DNA from: JANNYA01 sp031422315
Lineage (GTDB): Bacteria; Pseudomonadota; Gammaproteobacteria; Xanthomonadales; SZUA-5
Direction of reading: 5' to 3'
DNA: 64,000 nucleotides
Assembly (NCBI GenBank): GCA_031422315.1
Contig: JANOQN010000037.1
Location: 1 to 64,000, forward strand
Shown here: positions 36,058 through 46,600 of the stretch, piece by piece
How the letters are laid out: each line of letters begins with the position of its first letter
Position numbering within the stretch: the first letter of the stretch is position 1
Position numbers and translations under genes: made by a program
The notes under the pieces: generated by a model
Told to the model about the DNA's origin: nothing
What the model saw: the letters and a program-made list of their open reading frames with translations, nothing else
Databases searched by the model: none

Positions 36058-38703
36058 ATGACCCTAACACCCGCACTTTGGCAGCAGCTGCAAGCGCTCT
36101 TTAATGAAGCGCTTGGGCTACCCATTGAAAAACGCGAAGCATGGCTGCGCGCGCAGGTTCACGTTGAAGAATTTTTAATTGAGCGCGTTATCACGATGCT
36201 CACCGCCGATGCGCAGCTTGAGCAGATTCCAGAACAGTCTGCGGCAAGCGCTTTGATTGGTGAGCCTGAGATACGGCCCGGTGAAAAATTGGGCGTATAC
36301 ACGATTGAAAAGCTGATTGGCGCAGGCGGCATGGGCCAGGTTTATCTTGCAGCCCGCACTGATGGAGTTGTTGCGCAGCAGGTGGCGATAAAACTGCTGC
36401 ACGGCTTTGGCAATACGCAGGAATTGAAGCGCCGTTTTGATCAAGAACGCCGCATTTTGGCCAAGTTGCAACACCCTGGCATTGCGCGCTTTCTTGATGC
36501 GGGCACCGGTGCAAAAGGCCGACCATACGTCGTAATGGAGTACGTTGAAGGCGAATCCATTAGCGATTATTGTACTAAGAGCAAGTTAGATTTGCCCGCA
36601 AAACTAGCGCTATTTGCGCAAGTGCTCAACGCAGTGGCCTACGCGCATTCGCAGCTCATCGTGCACCGTGATATCAAGCCCAGCAATGTATTGGTTAATC
36701 TCGCAGGTCAAATTAGGCTTTTAGATTTTGGCATCGCCAAACCACTATTAGATTTAGACAAAAGCTTGCGTACCAGCGAACAAACCGCGACCGCACTGCG
36801 AACTTTTTCCATACGCTACGCCGCACCAGAGCAGATAAGTGGCGTAGCCAGCGGCGTATCGTGCGATATCTACGCGCTGGGCGGTTTGCTTTACGAACTA
36901 CTAACCGGCAAAACAGCGCTGGAGCTGAGCGACAAAAGCTTCGCGGATGCAGCCAGCACCATCCAATACGCTCTCCCGATACTTCCCAGCGCACACAAAA
37001 ACGCAGCATTGCCAGCGAAATTGCTCAAAGGTGATTTAGATCGAATCTGCTTACATGCGTTGAAAAAAGGCCCGAATGAGCGCTACGCCAGTGCTGAAGC
37101 GTTTTTGCGCGACATTACTTGCGTACAAAACGGTGAGCCGATCAGTTTACGAAGCAGCGTAGCAAGCTATAGGTTTCGCAAGTTTGTAGCGCGCTACAAA
37201 CTGCCGGTAGCGCTTGCAGCGGCGCTAATTTTTGGCTTAGGCACCAGTAGCTCGGTGCTTTTTATGCAACAAGGCCAGCTGGTGGCCCAACGTGATGTTG
37301 CGAAAGCCGAGCAGCTGCGCGCTGAGCAAGCGCAAAAGCGTGCAGCCGGAGTCACAGAATTATTACTCAGCGCGTTTCGCGCCGCCGACCCTAGCCAAAA
37401 TCGTGGTGAAAAGCTGCTCGCCCGCGAAGTGATCGATCAAGCCGCGCTGGGCCTTGAAGACAATAGCCTCGACGCGGAAAGCGCTGTGACGCTCAGCACT
37501 ACACTCGCCTCGGTCTACCACTCACTTGGGCTGCATGACAAAGCTAGAAAACTGATTGACCACGCGCTGACTCAAGCGAACGCCGCAGCATCAATTGCAC
37601 AAGCGCAGCTGTGGCAGCTCAATGCAGCGGTCTATCACGCAATGGGCCAAAGAGAGGGGCGTGCGGCGGCGATAAAGCAAGCAGGGTTGTTTCTTAAAGG
37701 GAGCGATCCGTTGTCGCCGGATGGCGTTAAACAACAGCTGCTGGAGATTGCGCTTTTACGTGAGACAAGAACCTCAGCCCAAAGCCAGCGGAGTGCAAGG
37801 CAGCTTGATAGGGATGTCGCTCATCGATACGGCGAATCCCATCCACTATCTGTAGAAACGGCAATTTCAGTTTTAGCTTACACAGGAAGCCTAGAGCGAG
37901 ACGAAGAAGTTACAGAGCTGATCAACAATCGGCTTAGTGGCCGGAAACTCGATTCGCTCGATATTAATCAGCTGATGTTGCTCAAAGATCGGGCATACCT
38001 ACACTTAGATGTTGGAAGGCTCACTGAAGCTAGAAAAGACATTGAGCATTTTGGAAACTCAACAGAACGCCTGTACGGTAAAAATCATCGGGCTTACGCC
38101 TCTTTTTTGAATCTTAAAGCGAGATTATTCACAGATCAGGAGCGATTTAACGATGCCCTTCTTACATATAAAGATCTAGTGTCTTTAATTGAGTCATTAG
38201 AGGGCGAGTCTGTAACTTTGGCGTTAGCTCTTAACAATGAATCTTTGGCATATCAAAAATTAAGTGATTTCCGCCCAGCGCTGCAGTGTTTAACAAGGGC
38301 CAAAGCAATTGTTCTAAAACTGCTACCAGACAGCCATAGATTCTTAGCGACGATTCGCGGAAACTTAGGAGGTGTTTATCTTAGTCTAGCGCAACTAAAA
38401 AACGCCGAGCGCGAACTCTTGGCTTCGCTTGAAATTTTTGAACGGATATTTAAAAACGGGCAAAATGCTGACGTTGACGATAAGCATCTTGATTTAGCTG
38501 AAGTGTACATGCGTCTTTCTCAGCATGAAAAATCAAAAAAGCACTGGTGTCTGGCAGGATTTCATCTTAAAGGTGAAGGAAAGAGCACGGAGTTCAAGGA
38601 ATCAAAACTTCGCCTATCAAAGGCATTTCAGCCATTTTTTTCATCACAACAGGACAAAATCCATGAAATTGACACTTACATTACTCATAACTGTAAGCTT
38701 TAA
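36058..38703 (+). CDS. Membrane Ser/Thr protein kinase with C-terminal TPR-like tail (PknS-like)
   Basis: An 881-residue Hanks-type kinase. Kinase domain about 78-360: glycine loop GAGGMGQVY (89-96), Lys112 in VAIKLL, HRDIKPSN (203-210) and DFG (223-225), so it looks active. One membrane helix (about 380-402, LPVALAAALIFGLG) divides it from a long exported helical region of TPR-like repeats (about 420-860), a plausible sensor. The preceding gene, 125 bases away, is an ECF43-type sigma factor, its likely substrate. The end overlaps the next gene by 41 bases. Composition becomes AT-richer over the last ~900 bases. Confidence 0.9.
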   Translation: MTLTPALWQQLQALFNEALGLPIEKREAWLRAQVHVEEFLIERVITMLTADAQLEQIPEQSAASALIGEPEIRPGEKLGVYTIEKLIGAGGMGQVYLAARTDGVVAQQVAIKLLHGFGNTQELKRRFDQERRILAKLQHPGIARFLDAGTGAKGRPYVVMEYVEGESISDYCTKSKLDLPAKLALFAQVLNAVAYAHSQLIVHRDIKPSNVLVNLAGQIRLLDFGIAKPLLDLDKSLRTSEQTATALRTFSIRYAAPEQISGVASGVSCDIYALGGLLYELLTGKTALELSDKSFADAASTIQYALPILPSAHKNAALPAKLLKGDLDRICLHALKKGPNERYASAEAFLRDITCVQNGEPISLRSSVASYRFRKFVARYKLPVALAAALIFGLGTSSSVLFMQQGQLVAQRDVAKAEQLRAEQAQKRAAGVTELLLSAFRAADPSQNRGEKLLAREVIDQAALGLEDNSLDAESAVTLSTTLASVYHSLGLHDKARKLIDHALTQANAAASIAQAQLWQLNAAVYHAMGQREGRAAAIKQAGLFLKGSDPLSPDGVKQQLLEIALLRETRTSAQSQRSARQLDRDVAHRYGESHPLSVETAISVLAYTGSLERDEEVTELINNRLSGRKLDSLDINQLMLLKDRAYLHLDVGRLTEARKDIEHFGNSTERLYGKNHRAYASFLNLKARLFTDQERFNDALLTYKDLVSLIESLEGESVTLALALNNESLAYQKLSDFRPALQCLTRAKAIVLKLLPDSHRFLATIRGNLGGVYLSLAQLKNAERELLASLEIFERIFKNGQNADVDDKHLDLAEVYMRLSQHEKSKKHWCLAGFHLKGEGKSTEFKESKLRLSKAFQPFFSSQQDKIHEIDTYITHNCKL

Positions 38704-39379
38704 CATTTGCGCCGCCGACAATTGTGAACTTCGGCCAAGCACAGCTATTTTAAGCTCAGAGAGGATGGAGCTTTATGGCAGAGTAATGCTCAGCGATTTT
38801 TTTGGTGCATCAGGCCCTATTGGTGACCCAAGCCCACACGGTGATTTCGGGGCAACGATTAGAACAACTGGCAATTCAAACAGCCCCGCATACATTGAGC
38901 AAGTGTTCATACCAGCCACCAATTTCGAAAACACAATCCAAATTCGAGCCGCGCAAAATTTCAACTCTGTTTATAGCCCTGCTGGCTCTTATATCAATTT
39001 TTACAGCCTCGGTTTTAAATCAGCGGGCTTAGGTTATCAAGAACTTCGCTTTAGTGCATCGGCTAGCACCATTCCAGGAAATGTGCTAATTTCTGCAAAT
39101 TGGTTCAATTTCAACTCGAACACTCAATCCATTGTGGCAATTTTCGATGTATTACCATCGGAGAGTGCCCGAATTACAACATCTATTTCCGACCAGAGCG
39201 TCATTATTCGAACCAATGACGGAACCAACGGAATTTTCGCATCAGTCGGACAAAACAGAACTGTGAATTTACGCTTCGGTTCGCTGATCGAGCAAGGCAT
39301 GGTAGGTGGAGCGAGCCTTAGATTTAGCTCGTATACTGAATGCCCAGGCGCGCGTAAAGGTGAAAGCTGCTTCAAATAA
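38663..39379 (+). CDS. Secreted hypothetical protein overlapping the kinase gene
   Basis: A 238-residue exported protein that I do not recognise. From ATG 38663 it has a clean signal peptide (KLTLTLLITVSFNICAA, then DNCELRPS) preceded by AGGA. The mature chain looks all-beta and rich in Ser/Asn/Thr/Phe, with Cys at both ends that could close a fold (near residues 21 and 225). The start lies 41 bases inside the kinase gene, so translation may be coupled and the protein may be a partner or ligand of the kinase's exported domain; this is inference. The region is AT-rich relative to the housekeeping genes. Confidence 0.65.
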   Translation: MKLTLTLLITVSFNICAADNCELRPSTAILSSERMELYGRVMLSDFFGASGPIGDPSPHGDFGATIRTTGNSNSPAYIEQVFIPATNFENTIQIRAAQNFNSVYSPAGSYINFYSLGFKSAGLGYQELRFSASASTIPGNVLISANWFNFNSNTQSIVAIFDVLPSESARITTSISDQSVIIRTNDGTNGIFASVGQNRTVNLRFGSLIEQGMVGGASLRFSSYTECPGARKGESCFK

Positions 39380-39408
39380 CGAAAAATAAATTCTTCAGAC
39401 TTAAATTA

Positions 39409-39655
39409 GACGAATTAATTGTTAAATCCAAAGAATTAGCGCAGCGCACGCTATGTGGAACTGGATTAGCTCGAATTTTGAATAAGATTTAAGATTCTGC
39501 GCAGTATTTTCTGTGCCGCAGCGGCGGCGGGGCGCGTTGGATTAAAGGAATAATTATGAATTGTGATTAAGGCTTTCAAGTAAAAAACCAGCTAATTTAA
39601 TTTCGCTGGTTTTTTTTTTGCTTTTTATTCAAGAAAAGTAGCTGTCCTGCGCTGT
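39409..39655 (+). repeat. Tandem copy A: transposase 3' remnant with terminator
   Basis: First copy of a tandemly duplicated segment (period ~395 bases). It encodes the end of a transposase-like protein in frame (LDELIVKSKELAQRTLCGTG, then LARILNKI and stop at 39490-39492). It is followed by a hairpin AAAAAACCAGC / GCTGGTTTTTT (39582-39615) and a border sequence ending CTGTCCTGCGCTGT. The second copy starts at 39804. Confidence 0.65.
39582..39619 (+). terminator. Hairpin with long T tract, copy A
   Basis: An 11-bp stem AAAAAACCAGC / GCTGGTTTTTT around a 12-base AT-rich loop, followed by more T. Probably the terminator of the ancestral transposase gene. Confidence 0.7.
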
Positions 39656-40051
39656 TACCGGGCGCGAGTGGCATGCAGTGAAGCGCGGAAAAATTGAATC
39701 AACTGAGCCGAAAGCACTCACAAAACTTGGGCTGGATAAAGATCATTGGACAATGCGCGTTAAAGGCATTGGATCGGGTTATTGGCGCGTGTTCGGTGAA
39801 CTGGAGGAATTAATTGACAAAACCCAAAGAAATGGCGCAGCGCACGTTATTTGGTACCGGTTTGGCTAGAATATTGAGCAAAGTTTAAGGCATTAGCGCA
39901 GTATTTTTATGGCCGCAAGAGCGGCCGGGACTGTTGGGTTTTATTAAAAAATATGAATTTTGGTTTGGTTGTAAAAATGGAAAACCAGCAATTTAAGATC
40001 GCTGGTTTTTTATTTGCTTTTTGTTTAGTAAAAGTGGCTGTCCTTCGCTGT
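39656..40051 (+). pseudogene. Transposase C-terminal fragment (tandem copy B), frameshifted
   Basis: The frame reads LSCAVTGREWHAVKRGKIESTEP... up to GSGYWRVFGELEELIDKT, then one extra base in a C run near 39824 shifts it. In the other frame the end continues KEMAQRTLFGTG and LARILSKV with a stop at 39886-39888. The layout (TGR-x-WH, KRGKI, LGLD-x-W, GSGYWR) resembles the C-terminal part of transposases common in gammaproteobacteria. The N-terminal two thirds are missing. Positions 39804-40051 repeat 39409-39655 with strong similarity. No functional protein is expected; the 63-codon ORF starting at 39678 is a by-product. Confidence 0.6.
39981..40009. terminator. Hairpin, copy B
   Basis: A 9-bp stem AAAACCAGC / GCTGGTTTT with an 11-base loop. 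It lies 62 bases beyond the stop of the minus-strand gene at 40072 and could end transcription from both sides. Confidence 0.65.
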
Positions 40052-40071
40052 CTTTTTCGTTGTTTCTAGGC

Positions 40072-40662
40072 TCAAAGTTGACGCTTCTGAACGAGCAAGA
40101 GTTTGCCATCATTTCGTTCAATATAAGTTATGAAATGAAGAGGCTCTGCGGCATCTTTCGGTCGGAACGAGATTTGATAGGAGTTATCGCTTTCTTCTGC
40201 AAACCCGATTGAAAATGCAGTCGCGCCTTTCAGCAGAATTCTGGCCTTATCACTCGCAATTCCTTCGAATGACGGAAGCCTGCAGGACGCTTCTCTCGCG
40301 CATTTAGCCAATCGCAAGAATCGCATGATGGCGCCGTCCATGGACTCCACATCACCCGTGATTTCGAAGTATTCAGAACGCTTGTTTGGGCACCGATCGC
40401 TCGTAGAAAACGAATGCGCTTCGACTGTTTCAACAAAGGCGCCCAGATCGCTCTCTGCGTCAGCGGGGAAGAGGACGAATCTTGCTGAGCACAAATTGCG
40501 CGTTTCTTTGTAGGGTTTTGTCGAGAGAACAATTTGATCTGCCTCCCTAATCAAGCGCCCTTTTCTCTCGGCCGCTTTGAGATTTTCTGCGATCAAGCTG
40601 CTGAACTCGCTGGCTGATGCAAATCCGGAAAAAAAAATGATTATTAGGCATCTGATAATCAT
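40072..40662 (-). CDS. Secreted hypothetical protein coupled to the RHS-metzincin gene; candidate immunity/accessory factor
   Basis: A 196-residue protein with a signal peptide (IIRCLIIIFFSGFASA), so periplasmic or exported. The family is not recognised. The mature part has five or six cysteines (in LCSARF, DRCPNKR, AKCAREASCRLP) that could form disulfides, and a C-terminal beta segment (SYQISFRPK, LHFITYIE, KLLLVQKR). Its ATG overlaps the stop of the giant toxin gene by 4 nt (40659-40662), strong evidence of co-translation. In polymorphic toxin systems the gene directly after the toxin tip usually encodes its immunity protein; a protease inhibitor would fit here. This role is inferred from position only. 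Confidence 0.6.
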   Translation of the reverse strand: MIIRCLIIIFFSGFASASEFSSLIAENLKAAERKGRLIREADQIVLSTKPYKETRNLCSARFVLFPADAESDLGAFVETVEAHSFSTSDRCPNKRSEYFEITGDVESMDGAIMRFLRLAKCAREASCRLPSFEGIASDKARILLKGATAFSIGFAEESDNSYQISFRPKDAAEPLHFITYIERNDGKLLLVQKRQL

Positions 40663-43600
40663 TTTCCTGCTCCATAAATTTGCTTCAGTGAACCAATTGA
40701 ATAGTTTTTTACTGATCGGCTAGGGTCATAACTCATCATCGATTTAGAACCCGCAGGATCATGATGGAGCCCGAGGTTGTGACCAAATTCATGAGCAAAA
40801 GTGCCTAACCCATAGTTGCCTTGAGGCAAAAGGTTAACCATCAGTGTGCTTCCGCCAACATGATCAACTTTTGCTGGTATCCATGCTGACGATGACTGCA
40901 CACCGCACGTGATTGCAAGAATTTCTGCCGTGCCATCCGTTAGAAAATAGTTTGCTTCCGCTGGATCAGAAACCCGTGTCAACGTCAAATCTGTCCTGTA
41001 GCGCCAATACTGCTTTATGTCAGCAATTATTGTCTTGGTTAGCGAAGCTGAAAGATCGGAGTGGTATTTCAGATTGACCACCAATTTGCCTTCGGCATTG
41101 ATTGAAACTGCACCGCTACTTGCCCAGGCTTCATTGGCGATATCCGCATTTGATTGGCCTTTTGGGCCTGAAGCAGTTAATGTTTTCTTGAGGGTTGACG
41201 GATGAACGCAAGCATTAAACAACTGCTGAAAAGCCCCCATCTGCGCCCCATTAGCAAACGAACCACCCGACAATTTTGAAGCTGTTCCTCCAATCGCCGC
41301 ACTTACCGCAGTTCGTGCCAGCACCGACCCAAACCCATCGCCTTTAATTTGCCCAACCGCCGGACTCAATGCCTCCGTAAACCCAGCAGCGATAAACCCA
41401 TGCCCAAACTTGCCACCTTGAAGTGCGTTAAGCGTTCCGCCCGGTGCCGCATGTGCGGCAATTTTCGCAGCACGCGCGCCAGTGCTGAGCGCTTTTATAG
41501 GGATGTATTTGCCATCAACGACGCCGTGAGTCATTTTTGCAAATCCGGTACCGATTCCCCAGAATGCTGCGGCGCTAACTGCGCCCCACAAGCCGGCCTT
41601 GAGCGAACCAGTTGAAATAGCGGCACTGGCGAACCCGCCAGCAACAGCTACCAAAAAGGACTTCAAAAACATTTGATGTGCGAAATACCACTGCCCTGTG
41701 ATCGCCGCGATCACCCCCACCACAACTCCAAGCGCCTGCCTAAGCGAGAAATTTCCACTCGGATCCGTAGCCGACAGCGGATTATTCAAAACATAAGAAT
41801 ACCGATTTAAACCCTGCGTAGCCTCCGGCTCAACAAAATCATCCGCTTGAATAAACCTTCCCAGCTCCGGATCGTACAGCCGCGCATTCATATGCACCAA
41901 ACCGACTTGATCGAGCTGCTCGTGACCGGTAAAGCCTTGCGTGGTGGTTGACGTGTTGAACTGCGAGGCTTGGAACAAGCTCAAAGTCGTCCAGCTTGTC
42001 GTAACAGCCGCCGCAGCCGTTCTGCGCTGCCCATGCGCGTTAAACGACTGCCTAGACTTCATTACACCCGTTTCTGACGCAATCGTATCAACCGAGCCCA
42101 ACGAATCCCGCAGCAAGTAGTCAAACGATTCTGGCTGGCCGCCGATCTTCGTCACAACCAGATAGTTTCCTATGTATCGCTTCGTGCTGCTGGTAATTCC
42201 CTCACGAATAAACTCAACATTGCCGACGTAAAAAGTTGTTTTCGCGCCGCTTGATCCACTTGCACCATCCACACGCTTAAACATCGCCCGATCAGTGCCG
42301 TATTGAAAACTCACTTGCGCTTGAATGCGGCCCTCCGGCGTCATTTCATCGCGCACTACTGACTCAGCTAGATCAAAACCGGTGTAGACAATCGTTCGGA
42401 TGACTGCGCCGTTCTTTCTAACCTCGGTATTATTGCCATTTAAGTCATAGCAGTAGCTTTTGCCATTCACCAAGCTAGCGGCATGTGGGCCTGAAACGTT
42501 CGCGCAGCCGGTAGTGCTTGTGGCAGATTTGTATTGATAGGCACCCAGTACGGCTTGGCCTGCGCCAGTTTTGCTGGTGATATTGCCGAGTTGGTCGTAA
42601 GCAAGCACCAAGCTGTCGATATTGGTGACCGTGCCATTCGTTCGCGTTTGCTTGACAGTAGTGAGCCGATCCAGCGTGTCGTAGACGAACTCCTCTTTCC
42701 AGTCTGCACCATTGGTGGTGTCTGCGCGTTCGCTTAGGCTGCCGTTTTTATCCCAGCGGAAGTTCCACTTTTGCAAGCTGCCATTGATGCCGGCTGTTAT
42801 TGCCGCCAACCTGCCGGTGTTATCTTCAAAGGTTCTATCGCTGACTAAATTGTCGGTGCCATGGTAGCGTTCTTTGCGGACTTGCTGGCGAGCTGTCAAT
42901 GCCAGCACTTCTGAGTAAACTTGACCGATCATTCCATTGGAGGCTTCTTTAACTTCAATTGGGTAGCCATCACTTGAGTAGATTTGCAGCTGTCCATTTG
43001 GGCTAGATGCGTTGATTGAGGCATCAAAACTTTGGAATACACGACCATATTGATCGTAAGTAGTGCGTTGGAAGTATTGCGTGCCTTCTAGATTGGTCGC
43101 CAAAACCGCACTTCTTCCAAATGCATCATAGCTGTAGCCGCGTGTGAACTCGCCTGTACCTGCCAAACCGTTCGTTTCGCTGATCAGCAGGCCAATCGCT
43201 TTTTGCGCGGTGCCCACTAAGTTGGCGTCGTCGTAAATCCAGCGCGCGGTTGGCTCATTTTGAAACGTGCCGTTGGCTAGCTTCCTATTTTCCCTGCGCT
43301 CAATCAAACGGCCCAGTGCATCGTAAAACAGGCTTTGAGTTTGGATTTTGGCATCGGTTTGCGTAAGCAATTCGCCAAGGGCGTTATAGCTGTAGCTAAT
43401 CGTGCCTTTGTCAGGGTCGACCATAATGAGCTTGCGGCCCAGCAGGTCGTAGTCTATAGCCGTGATAATCGGTTGGCCCGCACTGTTGCCATCATTCGGC
43501 GTGCGGGTAACGCGATCCATATTGCCATGAGCTTCATAGCGATAAGCGACGCTGAAGTTCGCGGCATCGGTGGCGAGCGTGGCTTCGGCAAGGCCGTTTT

Positions 43601-46600
43601 TATCAATGATTGATTGATTTTGACGAGGATTTTTGCTCGTCGTTCGCATGCGATCAAAAGTAGCGCTGGTTTCGGTCAGCCCGTTGTTGTACGCCTCACT
43701 CGGAAGCACGACGTTTGAGCTGCGGCCGAGTGGGTCGTAGGTTGTCCGCGTTTCGCCCGGAACCGCGTTAAGCTGCCTATCCCCTGCACGATGTTGGCTT
43801 TGCAGTGCGGTTGGAACCTTCGACAAATACGGCTCTGACTTGGCTTTTACCCGGCCCAGCAAATCATAACGGGTATAGCTGCTGGTCCAGCGGTTGACGC
43901 CAGTGGAGTCTGCCGCTGCACTTTGATAAAGCCGCGTGGTACTCAAGATATTGCGGCCAAGTTTGTCAAAATACGCAAAAGACGTTGGCGCAATAGACTT
44001 GATGTTTAGATTGCCTTCTGAGGTATTGGATTCAATACGGTACAGTGCGCCGCGCGGGCAATTGACTCGGGATGCAGCGCTCGGAATGCCGCCCGAACCA
44101 TCTGGCATTGTGGTGCTGCTGGCATCAACGCACCACGCATAAGTGCTGCGGCTAAACGCGCCAGTCGCGGCTCTGGCAAAGTACTCACGTCCCATCGGGC
44201 CATAGAATTTTTCAGCAAATACGCCGTGCGCAGTCAGTGCGCCGAGCGGATCGCCGTAGACGTTGAAGTTAAGCGCACCACTTTGGGTAACGCCACTACG
44301 TTCGTTGTAGGCCTCCACGCCCTTGACGTTTGATGCACTGTAATAAGGTGACCTGCTGCCCGTCATAAAGCGGCCAAGCGGGTCGTATTCCATGCGGGTG
44401 TAGCGCTGGAACCTAGTCGGTGTAGCGGGCCATTGCTGCTGTTGGAACTGGGTTAGGTTCAAGCAGGCGGTGCGGTTGGCGTAGTCGCTGACGTTACAGG
44501 TTACGCTGAGGGTTCGATTGCCGTTCGCATCAAGTTCGTAATCGGTGCGCTGGTTGAACCGGGCTTGGTCGCTTACGGGTGGTTCGCCCGCCGCGCCGTA
44601 GTTGTAAAGGCCCTGGACCTCTGCAATCAACAGGAAGGTAGTTGAATCGTACTCAAAACTGCTACGTCGGTTCTTCGTTATGCCACCCCGCGCGGTGGAG
44701 ACGCTGCTTAACGACATGCGCCCTAAGCGCAAGCGCTCGGCATGACCTGGCGATCCGCAGTTGGGATTGGCGCCCGTGAGCACTAGCTGCACCGGTGCAT
44801 CGGTGCAGCCGTAAACATTCCACTGCCGCTTGCTTTCGACTTCAGTATCTGCCGCGTCAAAGGTAGTTGATTTTTGCTCGGTCATGTTTGACTGAGTATC
44901 CATTGTCATGGTGGTCAAGATGCGCTGAGTTTGACTTTGCGTTGCGAAATCTTTGCGCAGCTCAGTTTGACTATTGCTGTACACCGCGATGGCAAGCTGG
45001 CTTACTGGGTTAAACACCGGATTACTGGTGTATACGCTTGTGCTATCGGTAATGATCGGATGCTCGGTGCTCATGAAGCGATAAGGTGCGGGGCTGGCAA
45101 CCCGAGTTAGCACACCGCCCACTTCAACCCTCGGCGCGCGTGACTCGGCAATCGGGCAAATATTCGGGCCGCAATCATCGGGTGGTTCTTCAAAACAGCT
45201 CGGATGCAGCGGATTAATCAGGCAGGTTTCATCCAGAATGACGCTGGGTAATGTTTGCACAATCGTGTGAAATGGGCGACCGACGTAGGGGTAATCTTGT
45301 CGGTAGCGCGTGGTGGTCAGCAATTTGTTTTGAATATCTTCGGTACGGATTTCAGAAAAGCCTAAAAAGCCTCTTCCGCCGGTTTGCACACGTGCGCCGC
45401 GGTAGCTGTAGCGGATGATAGAAGTGGCGGCTAAAGCCGCTGGGTCGTCGGTCACGCAATTGATCGCGTCAGGCGCGCAGCCTGGCGAGCTGGATCTGGC
45501 CTCACGCACGGCCCACAGCGGGCTGAACACGTCGAACACCACTGAGCCCCTCCCGCTATTTAAGCGTGGCCCATCAAAAGCGCGTTCGTAAACAAACTTA
45601 CTCACCAGCGGCGCGTAGCTAACCGAGTGATCAACATTAAATCCATTACTTAATTTGACGATGAAATCGTTACCGCCGAAACGCAGATTGGATTTGACCA
45701 CATACAGATTTTGCGTGGCGCTGCCTATTTTGTAGCGCAGTAATTCAGCATTGCCATCGCCGTCTAGATCTAAAGGTAGAACTAAAAACTCATTCGGATT
45801 TTGGCCGCCCAGCACTGCCGGTGACCCAGTTGCAGCGTCCTGTTCAAAAGCAAAGCCACTGCTTAAATAGCGGCGCATCTTGAGCGGATTGGCACCCAAA
45901 GTGCAAAAGGAACTGGTGCAAGCGCTTTGGTACACCAAATCAGTTCGCTTATCGCCATTGGTATCGATCAGCTGCACTCGATCCGCCAAGTCTTTCCTCA
46001 GGATCAAGCCAGTGTCTTGTTCGGCCAACAGACTGGTGCCAACATTATTGCCGCCGCGATTTAAGCGATAGGCAAAGCGATCATTTTGGTTCGCACCGCC
46101 GCCATCACTGCTAATATGGCGCATAAAAACGTCGGCCATGCCGTCGCCGTTAATGTCCGCCAATGAAGCGCCCTCTAAGTTTGGCTGGCTATCGCAAAAC
46201 GCAACGTTGTTCCCACTGCCAATGCACTGCCCTGCATTGACGACAAATTCATTGCCGACTTGAGTCACTTTTGCAGTAACCCAGTAATCGCCTACTGTCG
46301 TGATGTTATTGGGCGCAAAGGCTGCCTCGGCGCGCGCTGCATTTTGCCAGCGCGGCTGCGGGCCTAAGCCGAGGACGTCCGATCGGTCTTGCAGGCATGC
46401 CGCATTGACCTGGCTGCAACTGGAGCCTCCAGGGTCAGTACATTCGGGCTGGTTTTTACCGCCGCACGCTTGGCAGGTGCCCGCAATGCATTGAATTCCC
46501 GTGCGAACCTTGTACACCTTCAAAACCAAATCAGCCACACCATCGCCGGTCAAATCGCCACTGGCAAGCGCGTCACGCCCGTCGTTGCCGCTACCAAACG

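Noticed and set aside
39678..39869. 63-codon ORF downstream of the secreted hypothetical gene as an independent gene
   Set aside because: Its residues belong to a transposase C-terminus, and the reading frame breaks at a one-base shift; treated as part of a pseudogene.
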